From positions 1 through 42,457 of the forward strand of contig CAITIQ010000287.1 in assembly GCA_903892415.1 (NCBI GenBank): a stretch of DNA of 42,457 nucleotides, read 5' to 3'. Source of the DNA: an uncultured delta proteobacterium (GTDB lineage Bacteria > Myxococcota_A > Polyangia > Polyangiales > Polyangiaceae). The notes beneath the pieces are model-generated. The model ran no database searches, was not told where the DNA came from, and was given only the letters and a program-made list of their open reading frames with translations. Both the position numbers and the translations under genes were made by a program. Positions 16,310-23,581 of the stretch are shown here, piece after piece; the stretch's first letter is position 1, and each line of letters starts with the position of its first letter.

Positions 16310-17477
16310 GAGCCAATGGCTAGCGCTGAGCTTGCCTGCGTGCAATTTTTCCCGCCGGTATCTGGGCGTTGCCATGCTCTTTGGTGCGCTCGCGACGAGC
16401 TTCGCGCGCCCCCTGGAGGCGCAGCCCGCTACCGAGCCCGGTCAGCCCGCTGCCGCCGTCCGCACTGTTTTCAGCGTGAGTTTGACTGGGCCGAAGAACT
16501 GCCCGGACCGGGGGGAGTTTATCTCCGAAATCCAAAGGCGCAGTCGCATCGCCGTTCCGGTGGGCCCTGGCCAACAACCCGAAGTCGTGGCCAACGTGAC
16601 CCTGGCGCAAGACGGTGCTGGCTTTCGGGGGCACCTCGAGCTGACCACCGGCACCAAGTTCAAGGAGCGCAAACTCAAGAGCGACACTTGCGCCGAGGTC
16701 GTTAGCGCGCTCGCCTTGGTCACCGCGCTCGCCATTGATCCGAACGCTGAAACACGGCCGATCGCAAGTCTCCCTGCGCCGCAGCCACCACCGACAGATC
16801 CGCCGCCTTTGCCGCCCCCGACGCCAGAAACAGGCCCCGTCGGAGTGGCTCGCCCAGTGGACTCTCGCGTGCTCTCACAAACAGGCCGTCGGGTGGAGGA
16901 GCTTTGGACGCTGCCGCTACCCGCCTGGGTCGTGCGGCCTGCGCCAAAACCGCGTTCGCTTCATGCCGCCTTTGCGCTCCGCGCCGACCTGCTCGCCGGA
17001 CTTACGCCCGACCCGCTCGTCGGCTTTCATTTATCCGGCGGGCTTGCGGAGAGCCGCGGGCTGCTCTGGTCGATCGAACTTGGTTTTTCGTACACCACCA
17101 GCATCGCCCCATTACAAACGCTGGGACTGGAAGCCACGACGGAGCTGCTGCGGGGCGAGCTCGAGCTCTGTTTTCCGGGTTGGTCGCCGATACAAAGTCT
17201 CCGTTTTTTCCCGTGCCTCGGCTTCGGTGCGGGAGCGTTGCAAGCTACCTTCTTGAACGTTTCCTCGGAGGCCACGACCAGCGGAGCGGGCCCGTGGGCG
17301 GGCCTTGGCGTGGGCGGACGAGCCGCGTGGTTCTTTTCTCCGCACGTGGGGTTGGACCTGGGGGTAGGGCTGCAAGCCCCGCTGGCTTCCGCTGAATTTA
17401 CCAACGATTCTCGTTTGATCGTCGCCAGCGGCCCGGCTGCCTTCGAGGCCGAACTGGGTCTGGTTACCGAGTTCTGA
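16308..17477 (+). CDS. Exported probable outer-membrane beta-barrel protein
   Basis: A 389-residue protein. The N-terminus has a signal-like segment (FSRRYLGVAMLFGALATSFA) followed by EAQPA. Residues about 50-145 form a conserved-looking module (SVSLTGPKNCPDRGEFISEI, then CAEVVSALALVTALAIDP). A Pro-rich linker (PPPTDPPPLPPPTPETGP) leads to a C-terminal half of amphipathic strands (LHAAFALRADLLAGL, GLLWSIELGFSYTT, PHVGLDLGVGLQAPL) ending in Phe, the usual signature for BAM-assembled barrels. The predicted ATG shares its CATG with the start of the divergent endonuclease gene; a later start is possible. It ends four bases before the sigma factor frame and is likely its operon partner. No enzyme function is seen. 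Confidence 0.75.
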   Translation: MSQWLALSLPACNFSRRYLGVAMLFGALATSFARPLEAQPATEPGQPAAAVRTVFSVSLTGPKNCPDRGEFISEIQRRSRIAVPVGPGQQPEVVANVTLAQDGAGFRGHLELTTGTKFKERKLKSDTCAEVVSALALVTALAIDPNAETRPIASLPAPQPPPTDPPPLPPPTPETGPVGVARPVDSRVLSQTGRRVEELWTLPLPAWVVRPAPKPRSLHAAFALRADLLAGLTPDPLVGFHLSGGLAESRGLLWSIELGFSYTTSIAPLQTLGLEATTELLRGELELCFPGWSPIQSLRFFPCLGFGAGALQATFLNVSSEATTSGAGPWAGLGVGGRAAWFFSPHVGLDLGVGLQAPLASAEFTNDSRLIVASGPAAFEAELGLVTEF

Positions 17478-17481
17478 GGGC

Positions 17482-18234
17482 TTGGCGCTTTTTGCGATCA
17501 AACGCAGTCCTCGGGGAGATGACACTGAAGTGCTAACCTCGTTGGCGTTGAATCACGTGCCCTTTGCTGAGCCCGAGGAGGAGGAAGAGGTCGACTATGA
17601 CCGGCCTTCCGCCATGCTCCCAGGCGAGTTGACGGCAAAGCAGGCTGCCCGAATCAAGCAGCTCGTGGTTCAACACCACGGGTTTGTTTGGCGGTCGTTG
17701 GTTCGGCTCGGCGTGCCTCGTTCGGATGCCGAGGATGCGCTGCAGCAGGTCTTCATGGTGACCACGCGGCGCATCGACGACATTCGCGTCGATGCCGAGC
17801 GTTCCTTCCTCTACGGGGTGTGCATTCGCATCGCCTCGCGCTCGCGACGCACCCGGGACCGACGTCGGGAGGTGGGCGAGGTGGAGTACGGTCCAGAGCG
17901 CGTCGATCCTGGGCTTCGGCCGGATGAACAGCTGGACCGGGTTGAGGCGCGCGCGCTCTTGGAGGGCATCCTCCAAGCCATGCCGATCGAGCTGCGGGCG
18001 GTGTTTACGCTGTTTGAGCTCGAACAACTAACGATGGCGGAGATTGCAGAAATGACCGGCGTTCCGCAAGGAACGGTGGCTTCGCGGCTGCGGCGAGCTC
18101 GGGCGATTTTCGCAGAGCACCGCAGTCGTATCGAGGCGCGCCTGGCGAACTCGAGTGGAGACCGGATCTCGGCTCCCATCGCGCGGGAACGCCCATCTGG
18201 TGAGTTGAGGTTGGTGGAAGGTGAGGGACAATGA
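17482..18234 (+). CDS. ECF-type RNA polymerase sigma factor
   Basis: A sigma-70 family factor of up to 250 residues. Region 2 spans HHGFVWRSLVRLGVPRSDAE, DALQQVFMVTTRRI and RSFLYGVCIRIASRSRRTRD; region 4 has the helix-turn-helix LTMAEIAEMTGVPQGTVASR followed by LRRARAIF. There is no region 1.1 or 3, as expected for an extracytoplasmic function factor. The N-terminus is uncertain: TTG 17482 gives 250 residues, while GTG 17530, preceded by GGGGAG, also fits. The stop overlaps the next start (ATGA), and that product is a predicted membrane protein, the usual arrangement of an ECF sigma and its anti-sigma factor. Its target promoter was not identified. Confidence 0.92.
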   Translation: MALFAIKRSPRGDDTEVLTSLALNHVPFAEPEEEEEVDYDRPSAMLPGELTAKQAARIKQLVVQHHGFVWRSLVRLGVPRSDAEDALQQVFMVTTRRIDDIRVDAERSFLYGVCIRIASRSRRTRDRRREVGEVEYGPERVDPGLRPDEQLDRVEARALLEGILQAMPIELRAVFTLFELEQLTMAEIAEMTGVPQGTVASRLRRARAIFAEHRSRIEARLANSSGDRISAPIARERPSGELRLVEGEGQ

Positions 18235-18953
18235 GCGAGTTTAAGCGACTCTTGGATGAGGGCTCCGAGATGGATCGGATGCTGCTTTCCTCCGCCGTTT
18301 CGGAGCAGCCTCCCGCGCGCTCGGTGGAGAAAACGCTAGCCGCCTTGGGCATTGGGTCGGTCGTTGCGGCGGCCGGCGGAACCGCCTTGGGCGCGGCCTC
18401 GGCTTCGGTGGAACTGGCGAGCGGAGCGGCTCCGGCCGCTTCGCTGGGTGGGGCGAGCGCCGTCAAAGGCGGTTTTCTGGGCCTCGGGCTGGCCAAGGTT
18501 GCAGTCGGGGTTGCGCTCTCGGGTGCGGCGCTCGGTGGCGGCTATTGGATGGCCGCGCACGAGGCCGAGCAGAAGGCTCGCGTCGAGCTCGCGGGCTCGG
18601 CCAAGAACGACCGTTTGGGTGGAGGCCCGGAGCTTGTCGGTGAACCGCTATTGCGTTCCGGTCCGACCAGCGCCGCTCAGCAGCGCGAGGTTGCTCGGGA
18701 CAAGGCTGCGCCTAGCGACGCCGCACAAGGCGATCCTGCCCAAGCTCGGACGCTGCGTTCCGCTCGCAGCGAGACGGCGCTCGGCGGGGAAGTCGAGCTG
18801 CTTGATCAGGCCCGCAAGGCGCTGCTCGCCGGCGACGCAAAGGCCTGTCTCGCCCGGCTTCAAGCCTACAAGACGCGCTTTCCTCAGGGGCAGCTAAAGG
18901 CCGAGGCGGACGAGATGGAGACTCGCGCCAAGAAACGGCTGGAAACGCACTGA
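18231..18953 (+). CDS. Membrane protein translationally coupled to ECF sigma (candidate anti-sigma)
   Basis: A 240-residue protein whose ATG lies inside the sigma factor stop (ATGA). A short acidic cytoplasmic N-terminus (MSEFKRLLDEGSEMDRMLLS) is followed by Gly/Ala-rich hydrophobic stretches at about 36-70 and 80-108 (LGLGLAKVAVGVALSGAALG), then a charged linker and a C-terminal TPR-like helical segment (LLDQARKALLAGDAKACLAR). There is no zinc anti-sigma HxxxCxxC motif, so the anti-sigma role is inferred from position and topology only. Similar sigma-coupled proteins ending in a helical repeat are seen in myxobacteria. Confidence 0.75.
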   Translation: MSEFKRLLDEGSEMDRMLLSSAVSEQPPARSVEKTLAALGIGSVVAAAGGTALGAASASVELASGAAPAASLGGASAVKGGFLGLGLAKVAVGVALSGAALGGGYWMAAHEAEQKARVELAGSAKNDRLGGGPELVGEPLLRSGPTSAAQQREVARDKAAPSDAAQGDPAQARTLRSARSETALGGEVELLDQARKALLAGDAKACLARLQAYKTRFPQGQLKAEADEMETRAKKRLETH

Positions 18954-18966
18954 CAGCCTTGCGCGC

Positions 18967-19542
18967 GTGCCGAAGCCGGCGGAAAATCAGCGCAGCATGG
19001 AAAAGCGTCTTGAGTCCACGGTTCAGGCGGCTGAGGTAGCGCAGGAGAAGGCGACGGAGGAGCTTCCTGCGGAGCTCGAAGCGATCGCCGCCATGGCTCC
19101 AGTACGAGAGGCTCCTGCGCCAAAACCTGTCGCCACGAGTGGACTCGCGCTGGCGCGCATCATGTCGATCAGCGAAGACGGCATCAGCGTGCGCATCGGC
19201 GATGAGTTCGTTCAGGCCAAGCTCGAGCCGACGCTGGAGCTCTCGGTTTTGCGTACGGCACTGGACCGCGGAGAGCCGGTGCTCGTCGAGCGACACGGTG
19301 CCGAGGCGACGGTTGTTGCGGGTCTTCGTTTGCAGGCCACCCCTGGCATCGACAAGATGCGCGAGATTCACCTTGAGGCCGAGTCGATCACGCTCAACGC
19401 AAAGCGCGAAGTAGTCGTTCGCTCCGGCCTCGCAGCGATGGCAGTCCGGGCGGTCGGCGAGATTGAAACCTACGCCGAGCGGATCGTCTCGCGCGCCGAG
19501 GGCGTGCACAAGATCATCGGTCGAATGTTGCGGCTCAACTAG
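18967..19542 (+). CDS. DUF3540-like protein
   Basis: A protein of up to 191 residues, starting at GTG 18967 or at ATG 18997 (GGCGGA upstream). A helical, charged N-terminus leads to a beta-rich core (ALARIMSISEDGISVRIGDE, EPVLVERHGAEATVVAGL) and a highly regular C-terminus (EIHLEAESITLNAKREVVVR, then AVGEIETYAERIVSRAEG and HKIIGRMLRLN). This strand-then-helix ending resembles DUF3540, a family often found near type VI secretion spike and effector genes. No other T6SS gene is visible nearby, so a link to secretion is unproven. It follows the candidate anti-sigma gene by 13 bases. Confidence 0.6.
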   Translation: MPKPAENQRSMEKRLESTVQAAEVAQEKATEELPAELEAIAAMAPVREAPAPKPVATSGLALARIMSISEDGISVRIGDEFVQAKLEPTLELSVLRTALDRGEPVLVERHGAEATVVAGLRLQATPGIDKMREIHLEAESITLNAKREVVVRSGLAAMAVRAVGEIETYAERIVSRAEGVHKIIGRMLRLN

Positions 19543-19550
19543 TTTCAGCG

Positions 19551-19564
19551 CAGCGTGCACGCTG
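19551..19564. promoter_or_regulatory. 14-bp perfect palindrome upstream of DUF2914-like gene
   Basis: CAGCGTGCACGCTG is a perfect inverted repeat in the 32-base gap between the DUF3540-like gene and the membrane protein gene, ending 10 bases before ATG 19575. It could be an operator or a short RNA hairpin near the ribosome binding site. No T-run follows, so termination is less likely. Confidence 0.35.
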
Positions 19565-19574
19565 GACGCTCTGA

Positions 19575-21044
19575 ATGGCAGACAACGACAAGACGGTTCG
19601 TGATGCGGGACCTTTCGGGCCCAGCGTACCCGTGCCCACCGCTGGGCCCGCGCTAGGCGGCGCCTACGCGGCGCCAGCCGCCGCGACTGGGCCGGCACCC
19701 CCAGTTGCCCACGCTGCGCCAGCGGCCGCTGCTGGGCCTGCAACAGCGGGTGCGTACGCGGCCCCAGTTCCCGCCGCCGGGCCTGCGTTGGGCGGTGCCT
19801 ACGCGGCGCCAGCCAGCCCTTCTGCTGGGCCAGCACCTGCTGGTGCTTACGCGGCGCCAGGCGCCGGGGCCTACACCTCGGCCGCCTATCCACAGAACCC
19901 CACGGCTCCCGCTGTCGGCGGGCCGTCCGCTGGCGCTTACGTCAGCGCTCCAGCAGCGCCCGGTGCAGTGCCGGCGCCCAAACCACCGCCGCCATCAACC
20001 TTTCAAGAGCTGCGCGAACTGGCGAAGGACTTCATCAAGCGCAACGAAAAGCTGATGTGGTGGGGCCACACGGCGTACGCGCTCGCGCTCGGAGCCTTTG
20101 TCGCCACCTTCGCTCAGAAGGGCTTCGAGCGCGCTCGGCTGCTCGCCCTCTCGCTCACCTTCGCTTGGGTGCTGGTGGTCTTGTTTTTCCGCTTCTTTGG
20201 AACCGGCACCCAGCAAGACTTCATGACCGCGTGGCCTGGGGCGCGCAGGCGCTTCTTCATCATGAGCTACCTGATGAAGAACCTGTTCCAGAGCATGTTG
20301 TTCTTCCTATTGCCCTTCTATTGGAAGTCGTCGAGTTACGTTGCGGGCACCTATCCCGTCTTCGTCGGGCTCGCTGCTTGCGCTGTGCTCTCGACGCTCG
20401 ACGTCGTGTTTGACGGCGTGCTGCTGCGCTTCAAGTTGGTGGCCAGCTTCTTCTTCGCGCTCACCCTGTTTGGCTGTGCGAACTTGGTGATTCCGGCCCT
20501 GATGCCCAACACGCCGATCATCATGACCTTGATGGTCGCCGGTGGATTGGCGCTTTCGACCTTGGTGCTGTTCCACGTCTCGCTCGCTGCGCTGCGGCGT
20601 CCAATCGCGCTCGGGGCCTTCGCCGCCTTCGTGACGATCGGTCTTTTGGGGCTGTACAGCGCCCGCTCGATCGTTCCCCCGGTGCCGGTTCACCTGGTGG
20701 AGGCCGGGGTCGGCACCAGCCTTCGAGCGGATGGAAAGCTGGACGCTGAGTTGGTCGTAATCCGCGCGACCTCGCTCAGCGAGAGCAGCGAGCTCGTTTC
20801 GGTCGCCGAGGTGTCGGTGGTGGGAGAGCGAGAGCAGTTCCGACACGTCTGGCGCAAAGGTGGAACCGTACTCCAGCACCAATCGGCGGCAGCCGCTCCG
20901 GCACAACAAGCCGGACTCGTCCGGGTTGCCTCGAAGGTCCCGGTACAGGACTTACCGGCCGAACGGCTCGGCATCTACACGGTCGACGTGATCACGGCGA
21001 ACGAGCAGATCGTTGGGCGCACGCAGTTCGAGATTAGGGAGTAA
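19575..21044 (+). CDS. Polytopic membrane protein with Ala/Pro/Gly-rich N-terminus and DUF2914-like C-terminus
   Basis: A 489-residue protein. Residues about 20-140 are a low-complexity GPALGGAYAAPA-type repeat region without charge. From 160 to 365 there are about seven hydrophobic helices (for example TAYALALGAFVATFA, LTFAWVLVVLFFRFF, LVASFFFALTLFGCANLVI, FAAFVTIGLLGLYSA). The C-terminal about 120 residues are soluble and beta-rich (VSVVGEREQFRHVWRKGG, RVASKVPVQDL, GIYTVDVITANEQIVGRTQF), matching the pattern of DUF2914, often fused to membrane domains in proteobacteria. Function is unknown. It is last in the same-strand group that starts at the beta-barrel gene, and its stop meets the convergent PrsW-like gene. 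Confidence 0.8.
   Translation: MADNDKTVRDAGPFGPSVPVPTAGPALGGAYAAPAAATGPAPPVAHAAPAAAAGPATAGAYAAPVPAAGPALGGAYAAPASPSAGPAPAGAYAAPGAGAYTSAAYPQNPTAPAVGGPSAGAYVSAPAAPGAVPAPKPPPPSTFQELRELAKDFIKRNEKLMWWGHTAYALALGAFVATFAQKGFERARLLALSLTFAWVLVVLFFRFFGTGTQQDFMTAWPGARRRFFIMSYLMKNLFQSMLFFLLPFYWKSSSYVAGTYPVFVGLAACAVLSTLDVVFDGVLLRFKLVASFFFALTLFGCANLVIPALMPNTPIIMTLMVAGGLALSTLVLFHVSLAALRRPIALGAFAAFVTIGLLGLYSARSIVPPVPVHLVEAGVGTSLRADGKLDAELVVIRATSLSESSELVSVAEVSVVGEREQFRHVWRKGGTVLQHQSAAAAPAQQAGLVRVASKVPVQDLPAERLGIYTVDVITANEQIVGRTQFEIRE
19641..19859. repeat. Imperfect Gly-Ala-Tyr-Ala-Ala-Pro coding repeats
   Basis: The N-terminal part of the membrane protein is built from imperfect copies of GPxxxGAYAAP (residues about 23-95), with at least four recognisable units and identical GPALGGAYAAPA at two of them. 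DNA copies are more diverged than the protein. The region is likely disordered, similar to Pro/Ala linkers facing the cytoplasm. Confidence 0.75.
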
Positions 21045-21046
21045 CG

Positions 21047-21976
21047 CTAGCGGCGGTACCAGCGAGCTGCATGTTCCGCTTGCGCCCGCTCAGCTCGGCG
21101 AGACAGTCCGCGCGAGAACATAAGCCCTCCAACGAGCAGCGGGGGAACGCCGATGATCAGGCCACCAACAAGCAGAGCAGGGTTTGTCTCTGAGCCGAGC
21201 AACGCACCGAGCCCGAGCCCCAACGCAAGTAGCCCGCCAAGCGAGGCCAACACACCCCCAACAACGAGCAGCACGTAGTCCCAAACGGAGTTCGAGGTCA
21301 GCGCCGCTTGCATTGCAGCCCAGGCGTTACGTGCACGTGTATTCGGACCGTCCTGTTCCAGACGCGCGCGCAGAAGCAGTCGACGCGCCCATACAATTTC
21401 GATCAACAGCGCCGGTAGCGAGATCAATACGACGGCCAAGCCAACGTAAAGCAGGACCACGACCACGTAGCCGAAAGGGATCGCGTACTTCTTGTGGTGG
21501 AACTTCCACTGCGAGACGTGCCATCCCAAGATCGCCCCCGAGAAGGCATGGCCCGGGACAGCGGTGAACGCTCGCATCACGGCCAAGCCCAGCCCGTTCT
21601 GCACTACGTAGAGGACGTTCTCCAAGGTCGCGAAGCCGAGCGAGGCCGTCGCCCCGTACACCAGCCCATCGAGCGGCTCGTCGAACTCCTTGTGTCTTGC
21701 GCAATAGGCGACGAGCACCAACAGCTTGAGCAGTTCTTCTGGAATGGCGGCAGAGGCGAAGGCGTCCACGGGTCCGCGGAGCAGCGGGTTGTCGATGCCG
21801 TCCACCAGCGGCGAATAGATGAACACCACCGCTACACCGAACACCGAGAGCACGCCGAGCCCGAAGGTCGTCCACAACACCCGCTGAGGTTCGCGGTAGC
21901 GATCGCGCGCATGGAAGTAGCGCATGATGAGCAGGCTCGGAATCACCGCGCTCACCGCCAGAAACGCGAAGCTCAT
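21047..21976 (-). CDS. PrsW-family membrane protein, third metal motif missing
   Basis: A 309-residue polytopic protein of the PrsW/CPBP-like intramembrane protease group. Visible family features are IPEELLK (E80-E81, motif 1), GFATLENVLYV (E119, motif 2) and VPGHAFSGAILGW (H143). The usual next motif, a His-x3-Asp in the following helix (HGxYDF in B. subtilis PrsW), is not present: the aligned segment reads VVVVLLYVGLAVVLIS. The C-terminus extends with two more hydrophobic segments and a basic tail. Its ATG overlaps the stop of the GMC oxidoreductase gene (TGATG), so the two are co-transcribed. Protease activity is uncertain because a residue reported as essential in PrsW appears to be lost. 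Confidence 0.82.
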   Translation of the reverse strand: MSFAFLAVSAVIPSLLIMRYFHARDRYREPQRVLWTTFGLGVLSVFGVAVVFIYSPLVDGIDNPLLRGPVDAFASAAIPEELLKLLVLVAYCARHKEFDEPLDGLVYGATASLGFATLENVLYVVQNGLGLAVMRAFTAVPGHAFSGAILGWHVSQWKFHHKKYAIPFGYVVVVLLYVGLAVVLISLPALLIEIVWARRLLLRARLEQDGPNTRARNAWAAMQAALTSNSVWDYVLLVVGGVLASLGGLLALGLGLGALLGSETNPALLVGGLIIGVPPLLVGGLMFSRGLSRRAERAQAEHAARWYRR

Positions 21977-23505
21977 CAGAAACTCATGCCGGCGCCGAGG
22001 AACTCCGAGATCCGTTCACCAACCATCAGGGTCGGCAAGTTCGTGTTGGCGGTTGGGATGATTGGGAAGATGCTCGCGTCCGCTACCAACACGCCCTCGA
22101 CACCACGCAACCTTCCGTAGCCGTCGACCGCACCTTCGCTAATCGACGAAGCGGCCATCGGGATGGTGCCGCACGGGTGATAGCCGGAGCCGGTGATCTT
22201 CGGCAAATAGGCCTGCAAATCCTCGCGTCGCGTGAGCACGCGGGCGGTCGGAATCACCGGATAGGCGAGTGTGCGGAGCTCGGGCTGTCGCGCGATTTGA
22301 TAGATGCGCTCGATCGCTTCGGTGATCCGCGCCCGGTCTCGTGGATGGTCCAGAAATCCCATCTCGATGTTCGGCTTTTCATCCGGCGCGCTGCTCGCAA
22401 AATGGATTTTTCCGCGCGCATCAGGCCTACCGATCGGCGCCATGATCGAGAAGAAGGGGATGGCGAGACCAAACAATGGGACGAATGACCCGGCTTGAAT
22501 CTGCAGGTCGTAAGCGGAGTCACTCCCAACCGAGGTTGCTCGGGCCATCACCTGAATCAGCGGCTCCTCGACGTTGGGGCGCAGGCTCGTGCGCGGCGCA
22601 AAGAGCACGCCGGTGCCGGAGTGGTCGAGCAGTTGTGCGCCCACCGTCGGCGAGTCCACGACGACCGGCACCTTCAATCGCTCCAGCTCGGCCTTCGGTC
22701 CAATGCCCGACCGCAATAGGATGCCCAGCGAACCAATCGCCCCCGACGAGAGCACCATGCGGTCCGCGCGCAGCGTGCGCGTCACGCCCTGAGCATCGCG
22801 CACGAGCAGGCCGGCAAACTTACCGCCGGCGAACTCGATCTTGAGCACGTGCGTGTCGGCCATGATGCTGAGGTTCGAACGTCGGCGCACAGCCGGGGTG
22901 AGGTAACAGCGTGCAGCGCTCATTCGCTCGCCGGCGACCTTGTTCATCGCGTGCGGGCCCACACCGCAGGGCAGCTCGGGGTTGTTGTGGTCGACGGTCT
23001 CGGCGTAACCCACGCGCCGTGCCGCCTCGAAGAAAGCCGCTTGCCAGGGCACTAACTCCGACTCGGTGTGCCGTCGGATAGGGATCGGGCCGCCTTGCCC
23101 GTGCCACTCGTCGTCGAAATCGAGATCATGCTCGAGGCGCTTGAAGGAGGGCAGCACCTTGTCGAACGACCACTCGCGCAGCCCGAGGTCGGCCCAGTCG
23201 TTGTAGTCGTAAGGGTGGCCTCGCAAGGCGATGCAGGTGTTGACGGCGGAAGACCCACCCACGACGCGTCCACGCGGGAACGAAAAGGTGTTGCGACGTT
23301 GAGAGGCCGGCCGGAAGCGGTAGCCCCAATCATGTCGATCCAGATCGGCGTTGTGACGGCCGTCCCGAAGATCCTCGGGTACTTCTTGGATCGACGGATA
23401 GTCAGGTCCTGCTTCGATCAGGGTTACCTGCTGACTACCCGTCTCACTGAGCCGAGCTGCGATCACCGACCCAGCTGAGCCTGCTCCGACCACCAGCGTA
23501 TGCAT
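21976..23505 (-). CDS. GMC-family FAD-dependent oxidoreductase (choline dehydrogenase-like)
   Basis: A 509-residue flavoprotein that oxidises alcohol groups. The N-terminal dinucleotide-binding motif is VVGAGSAGSVIAARL with downstream Glu (TLIEAG). The GMC signature segment is FPRGRVVGGSSAVNTCIALR, and a second signature lies around VLSSGAIGSLGILLRSGIGP. The C-terminal active-site region has GYHPCGTIPM (His) and PTANTNLPTLMVGERI. All features of an active enzyme are visible; the substrate (choline, long-chain alcohol, sterol or sugar) is not determined. The gene starts 76 bases from the divergent reductase-MerR-diiron operon, with which it shares the intergenic control region. Confidence 0.92.
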   Translation of the reverse strand: MHTLVVGAGSAGSVIAARLSETGSQQVTLIEAGPDYPSIQEVPEDLRDGRHNADLDRHDWGYRFRPASQRRNTFSFPRGRVVGGSSAVNTCIALRGHPYDYNDWADLGLREWSFDKVLPSFKRLEHDLDFDDEWHGQGGPIPIRRHTESELVPWQAAFFEAARRVGYAETVDHNNPELPCGVGPHAMNKVAGERMSAARCYLTPAVRRRSNLSIMADTHVLKIEFAGGKFAGLLVRDAQGVTRTLRADRMVLSSGAIGSLGILLRSGIGPKAELERLKVPVVVDSPTVGAQLLDHSGTGVLFAPRTSLRPNVEEPLIQVMARATSVGSDSAYDLQIQAGSFVPLFGLAIPFFSIMAPIGRPDARGKIHFASSAPDEKPNIEMGFLDHPRDRARITEAIERIYQIARQPELRTLAYPVIPTARVLTRREDLQAYLPKITGSGYHPCGTIPMAASSISEGAVDGYGRLRGVEGVLVADASIFPIIPTANTNLPTLMVGERISEFLGAGMSF

Positions 23506-23529
23506 AGGCGGCGAGGAGCTTATCAGACA

Positions 23530-23547
23530 AAGTGTACAGTACTACTT
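23530..23547. promoter_or_regulatory. GTAC-rich near-palindrome in divergent promoter region
   Basis: The sequence AAGTGTACAGTACTACTT lies between the GMC and reductase genes. Its outer AAGT/ACTT ends are complementary and its core GTACAGTAC is a perfect odd palindrome, so it looks like a dimeric repressor or activator site. It overlaps a TTGACG hexamer at 23546-23551. A MerR-type regulator encoded in the operon is a natural candidate binder, although MerR sites are usually longer. This is a suggestion from symmetry only. Confidence 0.4.
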
Positions 23548-23581
23548 GACGCTGATTTGCGCTGGGCCTACGCCCCCGCGC

